Of a stretch of 64,000 nucleotides of DNA, positions 32,850-44,677 are shown piece after piece. The notes beneath the pieces were generated by a model. It saw nothing but the letters and a program-made list of their open reading frames with translations, searched no databases and was not told where the DNA came from. The position numbers and the translations under genes are program-made. Numbering within the stretch: position 1 is the stretch's first letter; every line of letters begins with the position of its first letter. The stretch comes from Hydrangea macrophylla (lineage: Eukaryota > Streptophyta > Magnoliopsida > Cornales > Hydrangeaceae), in the NCBI GenBank assembly GCA_033977485.1, contig CM066998.1, forward strand, positions 27,777,501-27,841,500, in the 5' to 3' direction.

Positions 32850-33945
32850 TCAGGCTTATTGTTGATAAGAAGTTCATATTCTAGTCCAGGGTTTGGTCGG
32901 TATTCTAAATAATAGTTTCCTATAGAGTAGGATAGTAAGACTTTAAATACTGCCCGTTTATTTGCTTGGCATGAACCTCTCCCTCCATATCGCACAGCCT
33001 GTATGCCCCACCTTTCTTGACCTAGTGGACGATGAAGGGGCCTTCCCAGTTGATAAACCATTTACCATAACAGTTGTCTTTATCTCCGATAGGCAAAACG
33101 GCCTTCCACACCAAGTCCTCAGTGCAAAAAGACTTCTCGTTTACCCTTTTGTTATATGCTCGAGCAGTCCATTGTTTTTGTACTTTTAATGAGTCCAAGG
33201 CTGCCATCCTTACTTCATCAAGCCCCTCCAACTCAGCTATCATAGCCTCTGTATATTCAGTAGGCTCAAGCTAATTTTGTAGGGCCCTCCTAGCTGATCG
33301 GACGGTAACCTCCATTGGTAGCATGGCATTATGTCCATACGTCATCATAAACAATGTGACTCCAGTACTAGGCCTTTTAGACGCTCGATAGGCCCAGAGT
33401 GCCTCGAACAGAAGCTTGACCCACTCCCTTGGGTTTTTATTTATCATTTTCTCAATGATCCCCTTAAGGATCTTGTTAGTTGACTCGGCCTGCCCGTTAG
33501 CCTGAGCATAGTATGGAGTGGAATTAAGAATGGTAATTCTTCTACTCTTAGCGAAAGCTGCGATTTTTGTCCCTGTGAACACAGACCCCTGATCGGTCGT
33601 TATTGTTTCTGGCAGGCAGAACCGATATATTATATGTTCTTCAATGAACTTGATCATAGCGGCCTGAGTCACCACCCTCTAAGGTATGGCTTCAGCCCAC
33701 TTCATAAAATAGTCAGTGGTTACTATGATGAAGCAGTGTTGGCCTGATGATGGCGGGAGTACCTTACCAATTAAATCCACATCCCATCCTCTGAACGGCC
33801 ATGGCTTGATAATGGGCTGGAACTCCTTAGCTGGAACCCGTTGGATTGGGCCATGCTTCTGGCAGGCTTGGCACCCCTTAGCATAGCTGATGCAGAGCTT
33901 CAATATGCCTGGCAAATAATAGTTGTACCTTCACAAAAGCCATTT
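32850..33945 (-). pseudogene. Element F integrase
   Basis: Zinc-binding end (CQACQKHG), then the core: WDVDLIGKV (D), TTDQGSVF (D), QANGQAESTNK (E), followed by a GPFIVH-type C-terminal domain. In-frame TAG after KWAEAIP and another stop near 33270. The integrase is complete enough to show that F was autonomous once. Confidence 0.75.
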
Positions 33946-34738
33946 CATCTTGATACCGGCTTGATGAGCTCCACAGATTCCTTCATAGACTTTGACCATC
34001 ATCTGCATGGCTTGATTTTTGCCTAAGAATTTTAGGATCACGTCATCACCGATGGGCTTCTTGAATAGTTCCCCATTAAGCACCACTAATCAGGCTGTGA
34101 ACAGTCTTACCTTTTGGTCCACCCTGACGTTTGGGTGTTTCAAATATTCGATCACTGGGATTCTCCAATCGTCGTCATCCATCAAGACCGAATTGGTTGT
34201 GGTGTACCAGCCTCTCTTCACCATCGACGGTAGTGCTCAGACTTGTACTAACATTGCCTGATTTTCCAAACCCTTTATAGAAGACGAAGCCGAACTTGCT
34301 TTCGCTAATTTATCAGCCTCTGCATTTGTTGATCATGGAATGTAACTTACACTTATGTCATCGAAAGAATCCATGAGCTGAATGGCCACGGAGTAAAACG
34401 GGCAGAGTTCCCAGCTTTTTATCTAGAATTCCCCAGATATTTATCCGATAACCAAACCCGAGTCTCCTTTATTGTGCACAGATGATGCCCCCATCTCAAG
34501 GAGTATCTCTAGTTTGATAATAAGTGCTTCGTATTTGGCCTGATTATTAGTACATTTGAAGTCAAGCCGAAACGACATCTCTGTCTTTTTATATTTGGGT
34601 GAGGTAATGACTACCCTTGCCCCAACACCTTCCGCATTTTTAGATCCATCAAAGATTAACGTCCATGGGACAAGGGATGTGTTTAGTATTTTTCAGTGCC
34701 AGTGACAGATCTCCCAGATCAGTAGGGTTTGGCTGATC
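33946..34738 (-). pseudogene. Element F archaeal-type RNase H and linker
   Basis: Translation of the minus strand shows LIFDGSKNAEGVGARVV, then NNQAKYEALI and GDSGLVIG, the usual acidic motifs of the second RNase H of Tat elements. At least three stops. It begins at the left border of element J, where the frame leads out of the connection domain. Confidence 0.65.
34734..34738. repeat. Target-site duplication of element J, left copy (tgatc)
   Basis: tgatc immediately before the TG of the left LTR; an identical copy is at 41575-41579. Confidence 0.85.
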
Positions 34739-35451
34739 TGATACGAACCTCGCCAACAATGTGACGAAACCCGTAACACGATTAAGGTCTCGGACCATTC
34801 TACTGTCAGATTCAAAGGGAAACCGCGACCCAACACCTATAACAGATGCGAACCTGGGTATAAAGGATGAAGACGCCACAATCAAGGATGGAAAACTCGA
34901 TTGATAAGTCCAGTTATGAACGCCACAGAGTAAATCTGATAAGTTCGAATAGTTTTTCAAAGAACCAAAGAGAAAACTCTCACCATATTATTAATGATCA
35001 AAACTGCATATTACAAATCCTAAAACTGTTTAAATAGCTGAGGCTTACAGTTGGGCCCTATAAGCCTACGAAATATTATGCCCCAAAATAAATTCGCCCA
35101 AAATTACAATAAAACGAAACTAAAGGAATAAGGAAAGTTCCATATTTGGCATGCAAGCCTACAATTCAGTAATTTAAGCAATTAAGAAAAAAAAATGACA
35201 ATCAAATTCTAATTTTAGGAAAACTAAAATTTGACTTCAATCTTGAACTGCTGGATTATTCTTCTAGAACTTGAATTAGATTGAGACATCTTTGTGGACC
35301 AAGCTCCATAGGCCTCCACGAATTTTCCTGAGACCAAACTTCTTGAATTAGCCCATTGAGTGCCTCTTTGAACTTCTTTGCCCGAGCCCTCGTAACTGGT
35401 CCAATTGGAATTTGAACAGGTTCCCTTGAAGGCGTGCCTTGATTTGCATCA
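34739..35451 (-). repeat. 3' LTR of element J
   Basis: 713 bp, tgatacgaac ... tttgcatca in plus orientation. It contains the last ~65 codons of the pol frame (NQGTPSREPVQIPIGPVTRA onward) on the minus strand. Confidence 0.85.
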
Positions 35452-36600
35452 TTCCCCTCATCTTGAAAAGGATTTGTCCTCAAATTATCACCTACATCAA
35501 AAGGACTTAAATCAGTAACATTAAAAGTAGCACTTACATTGTACTCACCTGGCAAATCTAGCTTATAAACATTGTCATTGATGTGCTCGAGAACTTGGAA
35601 AGGCCCATCTCCTCGTGGCAGCAATTTGGAACGTCTTTCAGCCGGAAATCTCTCTTTTTGCATATGCAACCAAACCCAATCTCCGGGTTCAAAAACCATC
35701 TTGTGACGCCCCTTGTTAGCTTGCTTGGGATATTGCTCTGTTCGTCGCTCAATGTTGAGTCTGGCTTTCTCATGAATCTGCTTAACAAAGTCAGCTTTCC
35801 TTTGGCCATCTAAATTAACACACTCAGTCAAAGGTAAAGGAGATAAATCCAACGGAGTTAATGGATTAAACCCATATACAATTTCAAACGGTGAAAATTT
35901 AGTAGCAGAATGAATAGATTGATTGTAAGCAAACTCAACATGTGGTAAACAATCTTCTAATGTTTTAATGTTCTTTTGAATAATAGCCCTTAACAAAGTT
36001 GACTAAGTCCTATTTACTACTTCAGTTTGACCATCAGTTTGTGGGTGACAAGTAGTAAAAAATAATAACTTAGTCCCTAACTTACACCACAAGGTCTGCC
36101 AAAAGTAACTCAAGAACTTAGCATCTCTATCGGAAATAATTGTTCTAGGCATACCATGTAATCTTACAATCTCCCTAAAGAACAAATCAGCAACATGTGA
36201 TGCATCATCCGTTTTGTGACATGGAATAAAATGTGCCATTTTAGAAAAGCGATCTACCACCACAAAAATCGAATCCCTACCCCGTTTGGTCCTAGGCAAA
36301 CCCAACACAAAGTCTATTGAGATATCAATCCAAGGCTCACTAGGAATAGGCAGTGGTGTGTATAATCCATGGGGTTGCACTCAAGATTTTGCTTGCCTAC
36401 AAGTTACACATCTTCCACAAATTCTCTCAACATCTCTTTTCATGTGTGGCCAAAAGAAATGCTCGTGTAGGATGGCTAGTGTCTTAGCAACTCCAGAGTG
36501 TCCCATTAAACCCCCACCATGCGATTCCCTCACTAACAAATCGCATAATGAACAGTTAGGAACACACAACTTATTCTCCCGAAATAAGAAATCTTCATGC
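35256..36600 (-). pseudogene. Element J integrase, tail overlapping the LTR
   Basis: It starts in the zinc-binding region ([26 protein letters not shown]), then the core with [10 protein letters not shown] (D), [10 protein letters not shown] (D) and [14 protein letters not shown] (E). The C-terminal part contains FEPGDWVWLHMQKERFP and DVGDNLRTNPFQDEG, then a basic tail GPVTRARAKKFKEALNGLI that is encoded inside the LTR and ends at 35256. In CRM elements the integrase tail carries a targeting motif. Stops occur after CRQAKS (TGA) and after TEVVNRT. Confidence 0.8.
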
Positions 36601-38149
36601 CTAAATAATTTACCTACTGCTTTTTTCTCACAATTCCGATACTCTTCAGAAAAATCTTGGTCTAAAGATAGTGTTCAAAACCAAGCAATTTTGCATCAAG
36701 AGTAGAAATCAATGCATACCTGCGAGAGAAAGCATCTGCAACGATGTTTTCCTTACCTTGCTTGTAACAGATGACATATGGAAATGTCTCAATGAATTTC
36801 ACCCATCGCGCATGCCTTCTATTCAACTTGTGTTGGCCCTTCAGATGTTTCAAGGATTCGTGATCAGTGTGAATCACAAACTCCTCAGGCTAAAGATAGT
36901 GTTGCCACGTCTCCAATGTTCGGACTAACACATACATTTCCTTGTCATAGGTAGGGTAGTTTAAGGCAGCCCTACTCAATTTCTCACTAAAGAATGCAAT
37001 TGGTCGTCCTCCTTGCATGATAACTGCGCCTATGCCAATACCTGAAGCATCACATTCAATTTCAAATGTTTTAGTAAAATCTAGTAGAACAAGTAACGGA
37101 GCATGAGTTAATTTTTCTTTAAGTAATTGAAACGCCTTATCTTGTTCTTCCTCCCATTTGAATCCAACGTTCTTCTTGATGACTTCAGTAAGCGGGGCAG
37201 CTATGCTACTAAAGTCTTTCACGAACCTCCGGTAAAAACTAGCAAGCCCATGAAAACTTCAAACTTGGCCAACACTCGTGGGCGTTGGCCACTCGCAAAT
37301 CGCACGAACCTTTTCCTCATCAACCTGTACTCCTTGGGCACTAACAACAAAGCCAAGAAACACAAGCTTATCTATGCAAAAAGTGCACTTCTTAAAGTTA
37401 GCAAATAACTTTTCCTTTCTCAAGACTTCCAAAACTGATTTCAAGTGTAGAACATGGTCATCAAAGTTTTTGCTATAAATGAGTATATCATCAAAATAGA
37501 CAACAAATCTGCCTATAAAAGTGCACAAGACATGGTTCATTAATCGCATAAATGTACTTGGTGCATTAGTTAATCCAAATGGCATCACTAACCACTCATA
37601 TAAACCATGTTTTGTTTTAAAAGCAATTTTCCATTCATCTCCTTCTTTCATTCTTATTTGATGATAACCACTTTTTAGATCAATCTTATAAAATACACAA
37701 GCACCATGCAGTTCATCTAACATATCATCCAAGCGAGGGATAGGGTGTCGATACTTTAACGTGATGTTGTTGATGGCTCGACAATCAACGCACATCCTCC
37801 ACGTCCCATCCTTCTTAGGAACTAAAATCACTGGAACGGCACACGGGCTCATGCTTTCTCTCACGTACCCCTTTTCCATCAATTCACTTACTTGCCTTTG
37901 CAACTCCTTTGTCTCCTCAGGATTGGCACGATAGGCAGGTCAGTTTGGAATGGAAGCACCAGGTACGAAGTCAATTTGGTGTTCGATCCCTCGAGTAGGT
38001 GGCAAACCGTGTGGAATCTCTTCGGGCATGACGTCACCAAATTCCTGCAAAAGAGAAATAACAGAACTAGGCAAAATGGGCTCAATCTCGTTAGTGTTCA
38101 AAACTGCCTCCTGGTATAATAGTACAATCATTGGCTGATTTAGAAACAT
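36601..38149 (-). pseudogene. Element J reverse transcriptase and RNase H
   Basis: [52 protein letters not shown] and the catalytic YFDDILIYS. The RNase H follows ([35 protein letters not shown]). Stops include one after SIPN (CGA to TGA likely), one after SVGQV and one after WQHYL. A frameshift separates it from integrase between about 36600 and 36660, and another from protease near 38145. Confidence 0.8.
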
Positions 38150-38742
38150 CGCTCTTTTGATTTTACTCGCTTTTGCATAGAATTTTTTTTTCTCTCTATT
38201 TTAATCTCTCTAGCCGAATCTTCTAGCTTTTTTTCTCTCTCAATTTTCTTGGCCTCTCTTTTTTCTTCACTTGAATTTTCACTCACTTTCTTTTTCTTTT
38301 TCTCTTTCTCTCCTTTTTGAACACTCTCCTTTTGTAACCTCACTTGATCCTCATAAACTTGTTGTGGGGTTAAAGGTACAAGAGTGATTGAACTTTGATT
38401 AAGTACAAACGAATATTTGTTCGTAAAGCCATCATGCTTCACGCGCCTATCAAATTGCCATGGGCACCCTAACAATAAGTGTCCAGCATGCATCGGTACT
38501 ACATCACACATCACTTTATCGTCGTACTTACCAATTCAAAATGCCACTAACACCTGCTTGTTCACCCTCAACTCACCACTATCATTTAACCATTGCAACT
38601 TGTACGGTCTAGGGTGTTTCAGCGTGGTCAGCCCTAACTTCTCCACCATTATTGTGCTTGCAACATTAGTACAACTACCACCATCAATAATCACACTACA
38701 TACCTTGTCCTTAACATAGCACCTAGTATGGAAGATGTATTC
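38140..38742 (-). pseudogene. Element J protease and charged linker
   Basis: The minus strand shows CSVIIDGGSCTNVAS (retropepsin site DGGS), then GHLLLGCPWQFDRRV, then a Lys/Glu-rich linker (38150-38300). One stop separates it from gag and another lies inside it after KQVLVAF. Confidence 0.7.
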
Positions 38743-40014
38743 TCACTGCACTTCCTCAACTTCTCTTGCTTGCACACTCAATGCTCTCCTTGCCACCAAT
38801 GTCAATGCATCTGGGGCAACGTACTCCTCATCAGGAATGTCCTCCAATGGTGGCATATCACCGGTGTCAGAATCGTCATCCTCTATTTCAATCTCACCAT
38901 TGTCTCGCATCACCATAACCCGCTTGTTTGGACATTGACTTGCTATGTGCCCCCTGCCTTGGCATTTAAAACACTTAATGTCACGATTTCTAGAAGTAGA
39001 AGAATTGGATTTACCTTGAGTTCCATGGCTGGTCAATTCTTGTTTTTGCTCAGTTTTTGGCTTCACCAAAGGCTGCTTCTCATCTCTTTTCCAAGTATTT
39101 GGTTTCCAAGCGGATGTATTGGAATTTTGGCTTGGATCTTGGCTTGGACGTGTGCTGTTGCCCCTCCTCTTGAGTTGATTCTCAATTTTAATAGCCATGT
39201 GTACCATATCCTCCAATTCAACATAGTGTTGCAATTCCACTGCATTGGCAATTTCCCGATTCAACCCAACTAAGAATCTAGCCATAGTAGCCTCTCGATC
39301 TTCCTCTACATTCGCTCGAATCATCGCAACTTCCATCTCCTTATAATATTCTTCTACACTCCTATTACCTTGCCTCAAACTTTGCAACCTGTTATACAAC
39401 TCCCGATAGTAGTAGCTTGGAATGAATCGCTTCCTCATCACAGTTTTCATATCCTCCCATGTCTCTATTGGATGCTCCCTATTTCTCCTCCTATTCAGCA
39501 CTAATTGATCCCACCAAATAATAGCATAATCGGAAAATTCAATGGCAGCAAGTTTTACTTTCTTAATCTCGGAGTAATTGTGGCAATCGAATACCAATTC
39601 CACCTTCTTCTCCCATTCAAGATATGCTTCCGGATCAGTCTTTCCTTGAAACGAAGGAATCTTCATCTTAATACTACCCAAATTATTATCTTCCCGGTTC
39701 CTAGCTTCTCTAAACCTAACTTCTCTACCCCGACCACCATATCTCCTCTGATTATCTATTGACTCCCGATCATTTTCTCCATCAAAGTCTTCCCCAAAAT
39801 ACTCTTCATCATCAACTCTTCTTAGTACATTACGAACATTTTGTGGTTGCCTATGCAGTGTACCCTCTTCAACTCTATCCAATCTCTCATGTATCGATTC
39901 CAATTATGCCCTCATCATCTGCCTCATCTCTCCCACTAAAGCTTGCATTTGTAGATTCGTAACAACCGGCTGTTGAGCCTCTTCATTTGTGACTCTTCCC
40001 TGATCTTGAGCCAT
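38743..40014 (-). pseudogene. Element J gag
   Basis: The best start is ATG at 40014 (MAQDQGRVTNEEA), which is in frame with the long block and interrupted only by a TAA at about 39904-39906. The gag core is seen as IPSFQGKTDPEAYLEWEKKV and AIIWWDQLVLNRRRN, followed by YYRELYNRLQSLRQG. The zinc knuckle is CFKCQGRGHIASQC. An acidic tail follows. The pattern agrees with CRM gag. Confidence 0.8.
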
Positions 40015-40845
40015 AATTCCTGCAAGAACGGATTAGAAGTAGAATAGATCCTCACTACACTCCCTCACGTGTTTCACTCAAGAATATAATTCACTCGTGT
40101 TTACACTCAAAAATCAAGTCGGATTTTACCCTCTTATGTGCTCACCACTCCTGCCTTTTTCCACTCGTAGCAATTGTCACTCAGTTCTTATGAAACTGAT
40201 CAAACAATGACCAGAATTTCTCAGTAGCAATCCACACCCAAACTAGACCAATCAAATTTGGAAGTTGAAAGCATGACTAAAAACGAACGCGGATGGCTAG
40301 GTTTCCAAAAGCACAAAAAAAATAGAATTTTCGGAAAAAAATTTTCACACTATGGAGTAAAGTCAGATTCAGACTCCTTAGACCCCAAATATCATAAAAC
40401 AAAAATAAAATTTTAAGCCGAGTTTTTGTACTCGTTTTTTTTTTCCCTACCGTACCGATCTCTTTTTTTTTTCCCTACCGTACCGATCTCTTCTCTTCTC
40501 TTCTTTTCTTTTCTTTTCTTTTCTTTTTTTTTCTTTTTTTTCTCTTTTTTTTTGAATAATCAGGCAGACTTCACAATTCACGTATCTGATTCAGAAACCC
40601 TAATTCCCGAGAAGGAAAAAAAACCACAATAACAACGATCACGAGAATGAACAAACACGAAGTAAGAGCAAATCACAGATCAGATTCGCAAACCCTAAAC
40701 ACGAAATTCCAGATCGTAATCGAACACCCTTTTTTTTTTATACGGTTCAGAAACGAGAACGAACAAAAACAAAAACAAATAAGAACAGAAGCAGAAGAAA
40801 TGAATAAGAACAGAAACGAAAAAGATATGATAAACCTGAGACTAG
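40015..40845 (-). other. Element J leader
   Basis: No gene. A long pyrimidine run lies at about 40430-40555 on the plus strand. Confidence 0.5.
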
Positions 40846-40863
40846 AACCTGGCTCTGATACCA
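40846..40863 (-). promoter_or_regulatory. Element J primer binding site (initiator tRNA-Met)
   Basis: The minus strand reads TGGTATCAGAGCCAGGTT, 2 nt after the LTR end; this is the common plant iMet PBS. Confidence 0.85.
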
Positions 40864-40865
40864 AC

Positions 40866-41574
40866 TGATACGAACCCCACCAACAATGTGACGAAACCCG
40901 TAACACGATTAATGCCTCGGACCGTTCTACTGTCAGATTCAAAGGGAAACCGCGACCCAACACCTATAACAGATGCGAACCTGGGTATAAAGGATGAAGA
41001 CGCCACAATCAAGGATGGAAAACTCGATTGATAAGTCCAGGTATGAACGCCACAGAGTAAATCTGATAAGTTCGAATAGTTCTTCAAAGAACCAAAGAGA
41101 AAACTGTCACCATATTATTAATGATCAAAACTGCATATTACAAACCCTAAAACTGTTTAAATAGCTGAGGCTTACAGTTGGGCCCTATAAGCCTACGAAA
41201 TATTATGCCCCAAAATAAATTCGCCCAAAATTACAATAAAACGAAACTAAAGGAATAAGGAAAGTTCCATATTTGGCATGCAAGCCTACAATTCAGTAAT
41301 TTAAGCAATTAAAAAAAATGACAATCAAATTTTAATTTTAGGAAAACTAAAATTTGACTTCAATCTTGAACTGCTGGATTATTGTTCTAGAACTTGAATT
41401 AGATTGAGACATCTTTGTTGACCAAGCTCCATAGGCCTCCACGAATTTTCCTGAGACCAAACTTCTTGAATTAGCCCATTGACTGCCTCTTTGAACTTCT
41501 TTGCCCGAGCCCTCGTAACTGGTCCAATTGGAATTTGAACAGGTTCCCTTGAAGACGTGCCTTGATTTGCATCA
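40866..41574 (-). repeat. 5' LTR of element J
   Basis: 709 bp, same ends as the left copy. In this copy the pol tail frame opens artefactually from the F-derived flank. Confidence 0.85.
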
Positions 41575-41579
41575 TGATC
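41575..41579. repeat. Target-site duplication of element J, right copy (tgatc)
   Basis: Identical to 34734-34738. Confidence 0.85.
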
Positions 41580-42655
41580 GGCCAAAAAATTGGCTATGGC
41601 TTGGCCCTTGACCGATTGCTATGATTGGTATTGAATGGCAAACTCCATTAGGGCCAAGGTCCATTTTCCAATTCGGCCATGCATAATGGGTCTTGATAGC
41701 ATGTACTTAATCACATCAGTTTGACATATTATATAAGTAGAAACAGGAAGCATATATGTTCTTAATTTTTATGATGAAAAGTACAGTGCCAAGCATAACT
41801 TCTCAATTAGCGCATAGCACTACTCGATTGGAGTTAAAATTCTACTTAAGTTATAAATAGCCTGATCATTACCTTGCTCATTATATTGAGCTAACATGCT
41901 TCCTATAGAGTAATCAGAGGCTGATATCTATAATTTGAGACACCTACCCTTCTTGGGTGGCATCAATCCTGGAGGGGTAGACAAGTACTGCTTAACTCCT
42001 TCATAGGCCTGTTGGTGGCTCTCTTCCCACCTGAATTCTTCATCGGTCTTAATCTTAAGCAGTGGGGTCCACACCTGGGTCTTCTATGCACAGTTGGATA
42101 TAAATCTCCTAAGGAAATTAATCTGCCCGGATAGCCTTTGCAACTCTTTCTTGTTGGCTGGGGGCTATGCAGCTTGGATAGCCCGAGCCTTGTTCTTATC
42201 TATCTCTATACCCCTCTGGTGCACCAGGAAACCTAGGATGTTTTCTGCTGATACGCTGAGTGCACTTTTGAGTGGATTCATTTTTAGCTTGTGAGCCCGC
42301 ATTCTTTCGAATGCTTTCTCAAGGTCGGCCAAATGTTCGGCATCGCTTCCAGACTTAACCACCACATCGTCAATGTATACTTCATGAATCGCTGAATTAT
42401 ATCATTGAAGATTGAGTTCATTTCCCGTTGATTGGTGGCTCTTGTGTTTTTCAGCCCGAATGGCATCACGACCTATTCAAAGGTTCTAATTGCCCACGGG
42501 CACCGAAAAGCTGTCTTTGGGACATCCTCTTTAGCGATATATATTTGGTTATAACCTAAGTGCCCATCCATAAAGGAAAAAATTTTGTGTCTGGCGGCCG
42601 AATCAATTAGCTGATCGGCCATTAGCATCTGGTACTCATCTTTTGGAGTAGCCAT
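41580..42655 (-). pseudogene. Element F RT C-terminal half and connection domain
   Basis: It begins at the insertion point with ATPKDEYQMLMADQLIDSAA, then FSFMDGHLGYNQIYIA, MPFGLKNTRATNQRE and a damaged YVDD region near 42370-42390. The thumb AFERMRAHKLKMNPLKSA follows, and then the connection domain up to GQAIANFLAD at the J border. There are several stops and one frameshift near 42380. Confidence 0.75.
42651..42655. repeat. Left copy of gccat flanking the E+G block
   Basis: gccat directly before TGATCG of element E; the same five bases occur at 53900-53904 directly after LTR G, and the RT frame of F continues across them. Confidence 0.7.
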
Positions 42656-44183
42656 TGATCGATGACGAACAGTTCTAGTTTATAGTCCTAAAGTTACGCT
42701 ATGTTAGCCGATTTCATTTTGTTATTAGTTGTTTTTTAATAAGTATTCTATGTTTTATAGGTTTTGGAGCTTTAATGTGAAAATGCACTAAAATTCAATG
42801 ATTAGTGGCTTTAGAAGACACTCTGGGCTCAAAAGGTGATTCTGGTGAAAGCTGGAGACAATAGCAGCCTCGGTAAATGGAATATTTGAGAAGGAATACT
42901 TTAGATTTGAGAAATTTCTCCAGAGATATAAAATGTATATCCTCGAGTTACGGATGCGTATCCAAAAATGGTGAGTAAATATGAGGTCCGAGTCAAAAGT
43001 TAACATAATTCTACGATCGGTGCACAAAGTTGAGAAAATCTGAGAAAAATAAAAAAAATGGCCATCTGGCTGGAGCGACCGGAACGCGTGACCCGCTAGA
43101 GTGACCCGCAGGCATGACCCGCTCTGCATGAGGGACTCTTTGAAAAAGTCAAAAATGCGTATTTTGAGGTACTAAAGAGCCCTGTGCAATCTAAATTGAC
43201 TGAATACGTCCAGAAATGTAAAAACAGCAGTTTTAGGGCAATTAAGTTTAGGAAAGCTTCCTAATCCTTCCAATATCTATATAAATCCTATTCTAAATCA
43301 ATTTTGGGGTTACACAATATTGTATACATTCTTCAATAACTAAAACTTCGGCCATTGAAAAGGGAGAAGCAAGGATAAGAAGAAGAAGACTAAGGATTTT
43401 CATGGCCTCCTCCATCAACATCTTGCCAATCTTCAATTCTATGGCCGCCTAGACCGATATCTAGGATTTCAATGAAACCCTAGCTGTGTAATAGGGTGTT
43501 ATTTATGTTTTTCTTTTAGTTTTATTATGTATAGATGATGATTACATGTTGAGAGGATTTTAATTAATAAAATCATATTCATTGACTAAATCATTGCTTT
43601 CAAAACCTATTCCTATCTTAGATCTATTTTGAATGTGATGTGCTCAATGATCTACATTTGCTATGCTTATATGGATTATTTATTTGTAATAGTGCTTATT
43701 TCAATTATGATATCAAGTAGTCGAATAGTTCATGCCTAGGGAAGACGGAGTATGCCGCAACCTAGGTTAGTGTGAGACACTCCGTGCCAACCAAAGATGA
43801 ATTATATAGATGCTTGAATCGTAGTTATCTTCTTGACGGATGAATTAGGCTTGTAGGTACAATTCTCCATTATCAGCCAATGTAATAAGCTAATTGAATG
43901 CATAGATTCCCTTATTATGAAGCTAGTGGTCGATTTGTAATTCTAGGTTCAATACAAATATTTATTAAAACAACTTGTAATCGCTTTCATAGTTTAGATT
44001 TATTTTCATTGTTCTTAGTTTAATTGAAATCAAAATCAAAATTCCATTTTCTTAATTAACTAGGTTTAGGTTTTAAAATTAAAGTGTTTTAGTATTTCAG
44101 TCTCTATGGGTTCGACCCCTACTTCCACACTACAAATCTTTTAAAGTAGAGTATACTTTTATATCTTGATTTTGACAAGATCA
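42656..44183 (+). repeat. 5' LTR of element E
   Basis: 1528 bp, TGATCGATGA ... ACAAGATCA. Compared with the 3' LTR it has about 180 bp extra near 43490-43670 and lacks a 155-bp duplication. Confidence 0.85.
43278..43285 (+). promoter_or_regulatory. TATA box in 5' LTR of element E
   Basis: TATATAAA in atctatataaatcc, conserved at 50666-50673 of the 3' LTR. Confidence 0.6.
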
Positions 44184-44188
44184 ATTTT

Positions 44189-44206
44189 TAGCGCCGTTGC
44201 CGGGGA
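44189..44206 (+). promoter_or_regulatory. Element E primer binding site (Asp-type), one base changed
   Basis: TAGCGCCGTTGCCGGGGA, where the intact form starts TGG. It is 5 nt after the LTR. Confidence 0.75.
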
Positions 44207-44677
44207 TTTCAAATTACTACCTTTAGCTTTAGAATCTTAGTGTAGTTAATTTGTAAATATTAGATTGGGTTCACTTTTTCTTATTTTTCATTTTTTGTTT
44301 TGAGTCACTAACTTTTCCTTTTATTTTGTAGTTTCTCGAGTCATCAAATTCTAGCATTTTGGAGTGGAAGAGCTTAGCATCAGGAGCTTAGGTGAATCAA
44401 TTAAAAAAAAGCATAAATTCAACTAATTCGCTTCCTTTCAAATTCGCTTCTAACCACTGTAAGTCAGGGCGCTAAGACGCGCTATTTGCATTAGTTTAGG
44501 GGTTATTTGCATGTGCATTAGCTAGGAAATCTGGGTACTGGGCTTTGACGTGAATCACTGCATAACAGGATAACTTTCATGCATCACAGTAGTTATGTGC
44601 TTGTTGTCTAATTTGTGTGGTTGCTTTTCATAAATGTTTGCTTCAGTCCTTATGTTAGTGTCATTTTCTTTTAGTTT

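Larger units (their letters stand above)
34739..41574 (-). mobile_element. Element J: CRM-like chromovirus, full-length, decayed coding region
   Basis: Both LTRs (34739-35451 and 40866-41574), iMet PBS, gag with a zinc knuckle, protease, RT-RNase H and integrase are present, with a perfect 5-bp target duplication. The gag and pol sequences follow the CRM (centromeric retrotransposon) clade pattern as I know it, including an integrase tail that reaches into the LTR. The LTRs differ at about 14 positions plus one A-run length change in about 710 bp, by eye, so the insertion is fairly recent. Two frameshifts and several stops inactivate pol. Confidence 0.75.

Noticed and set aside
38728..39273. 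181-codon ORF opposite to J gag
   Set aside because: It overlaps the real gag with zinc knuckle on the other strand; composition only mirrors gag.
40426..40632. Phe/Ser-rich ORF in the J leader
   Set aside because: Produced by a long T/C run; no conservation.
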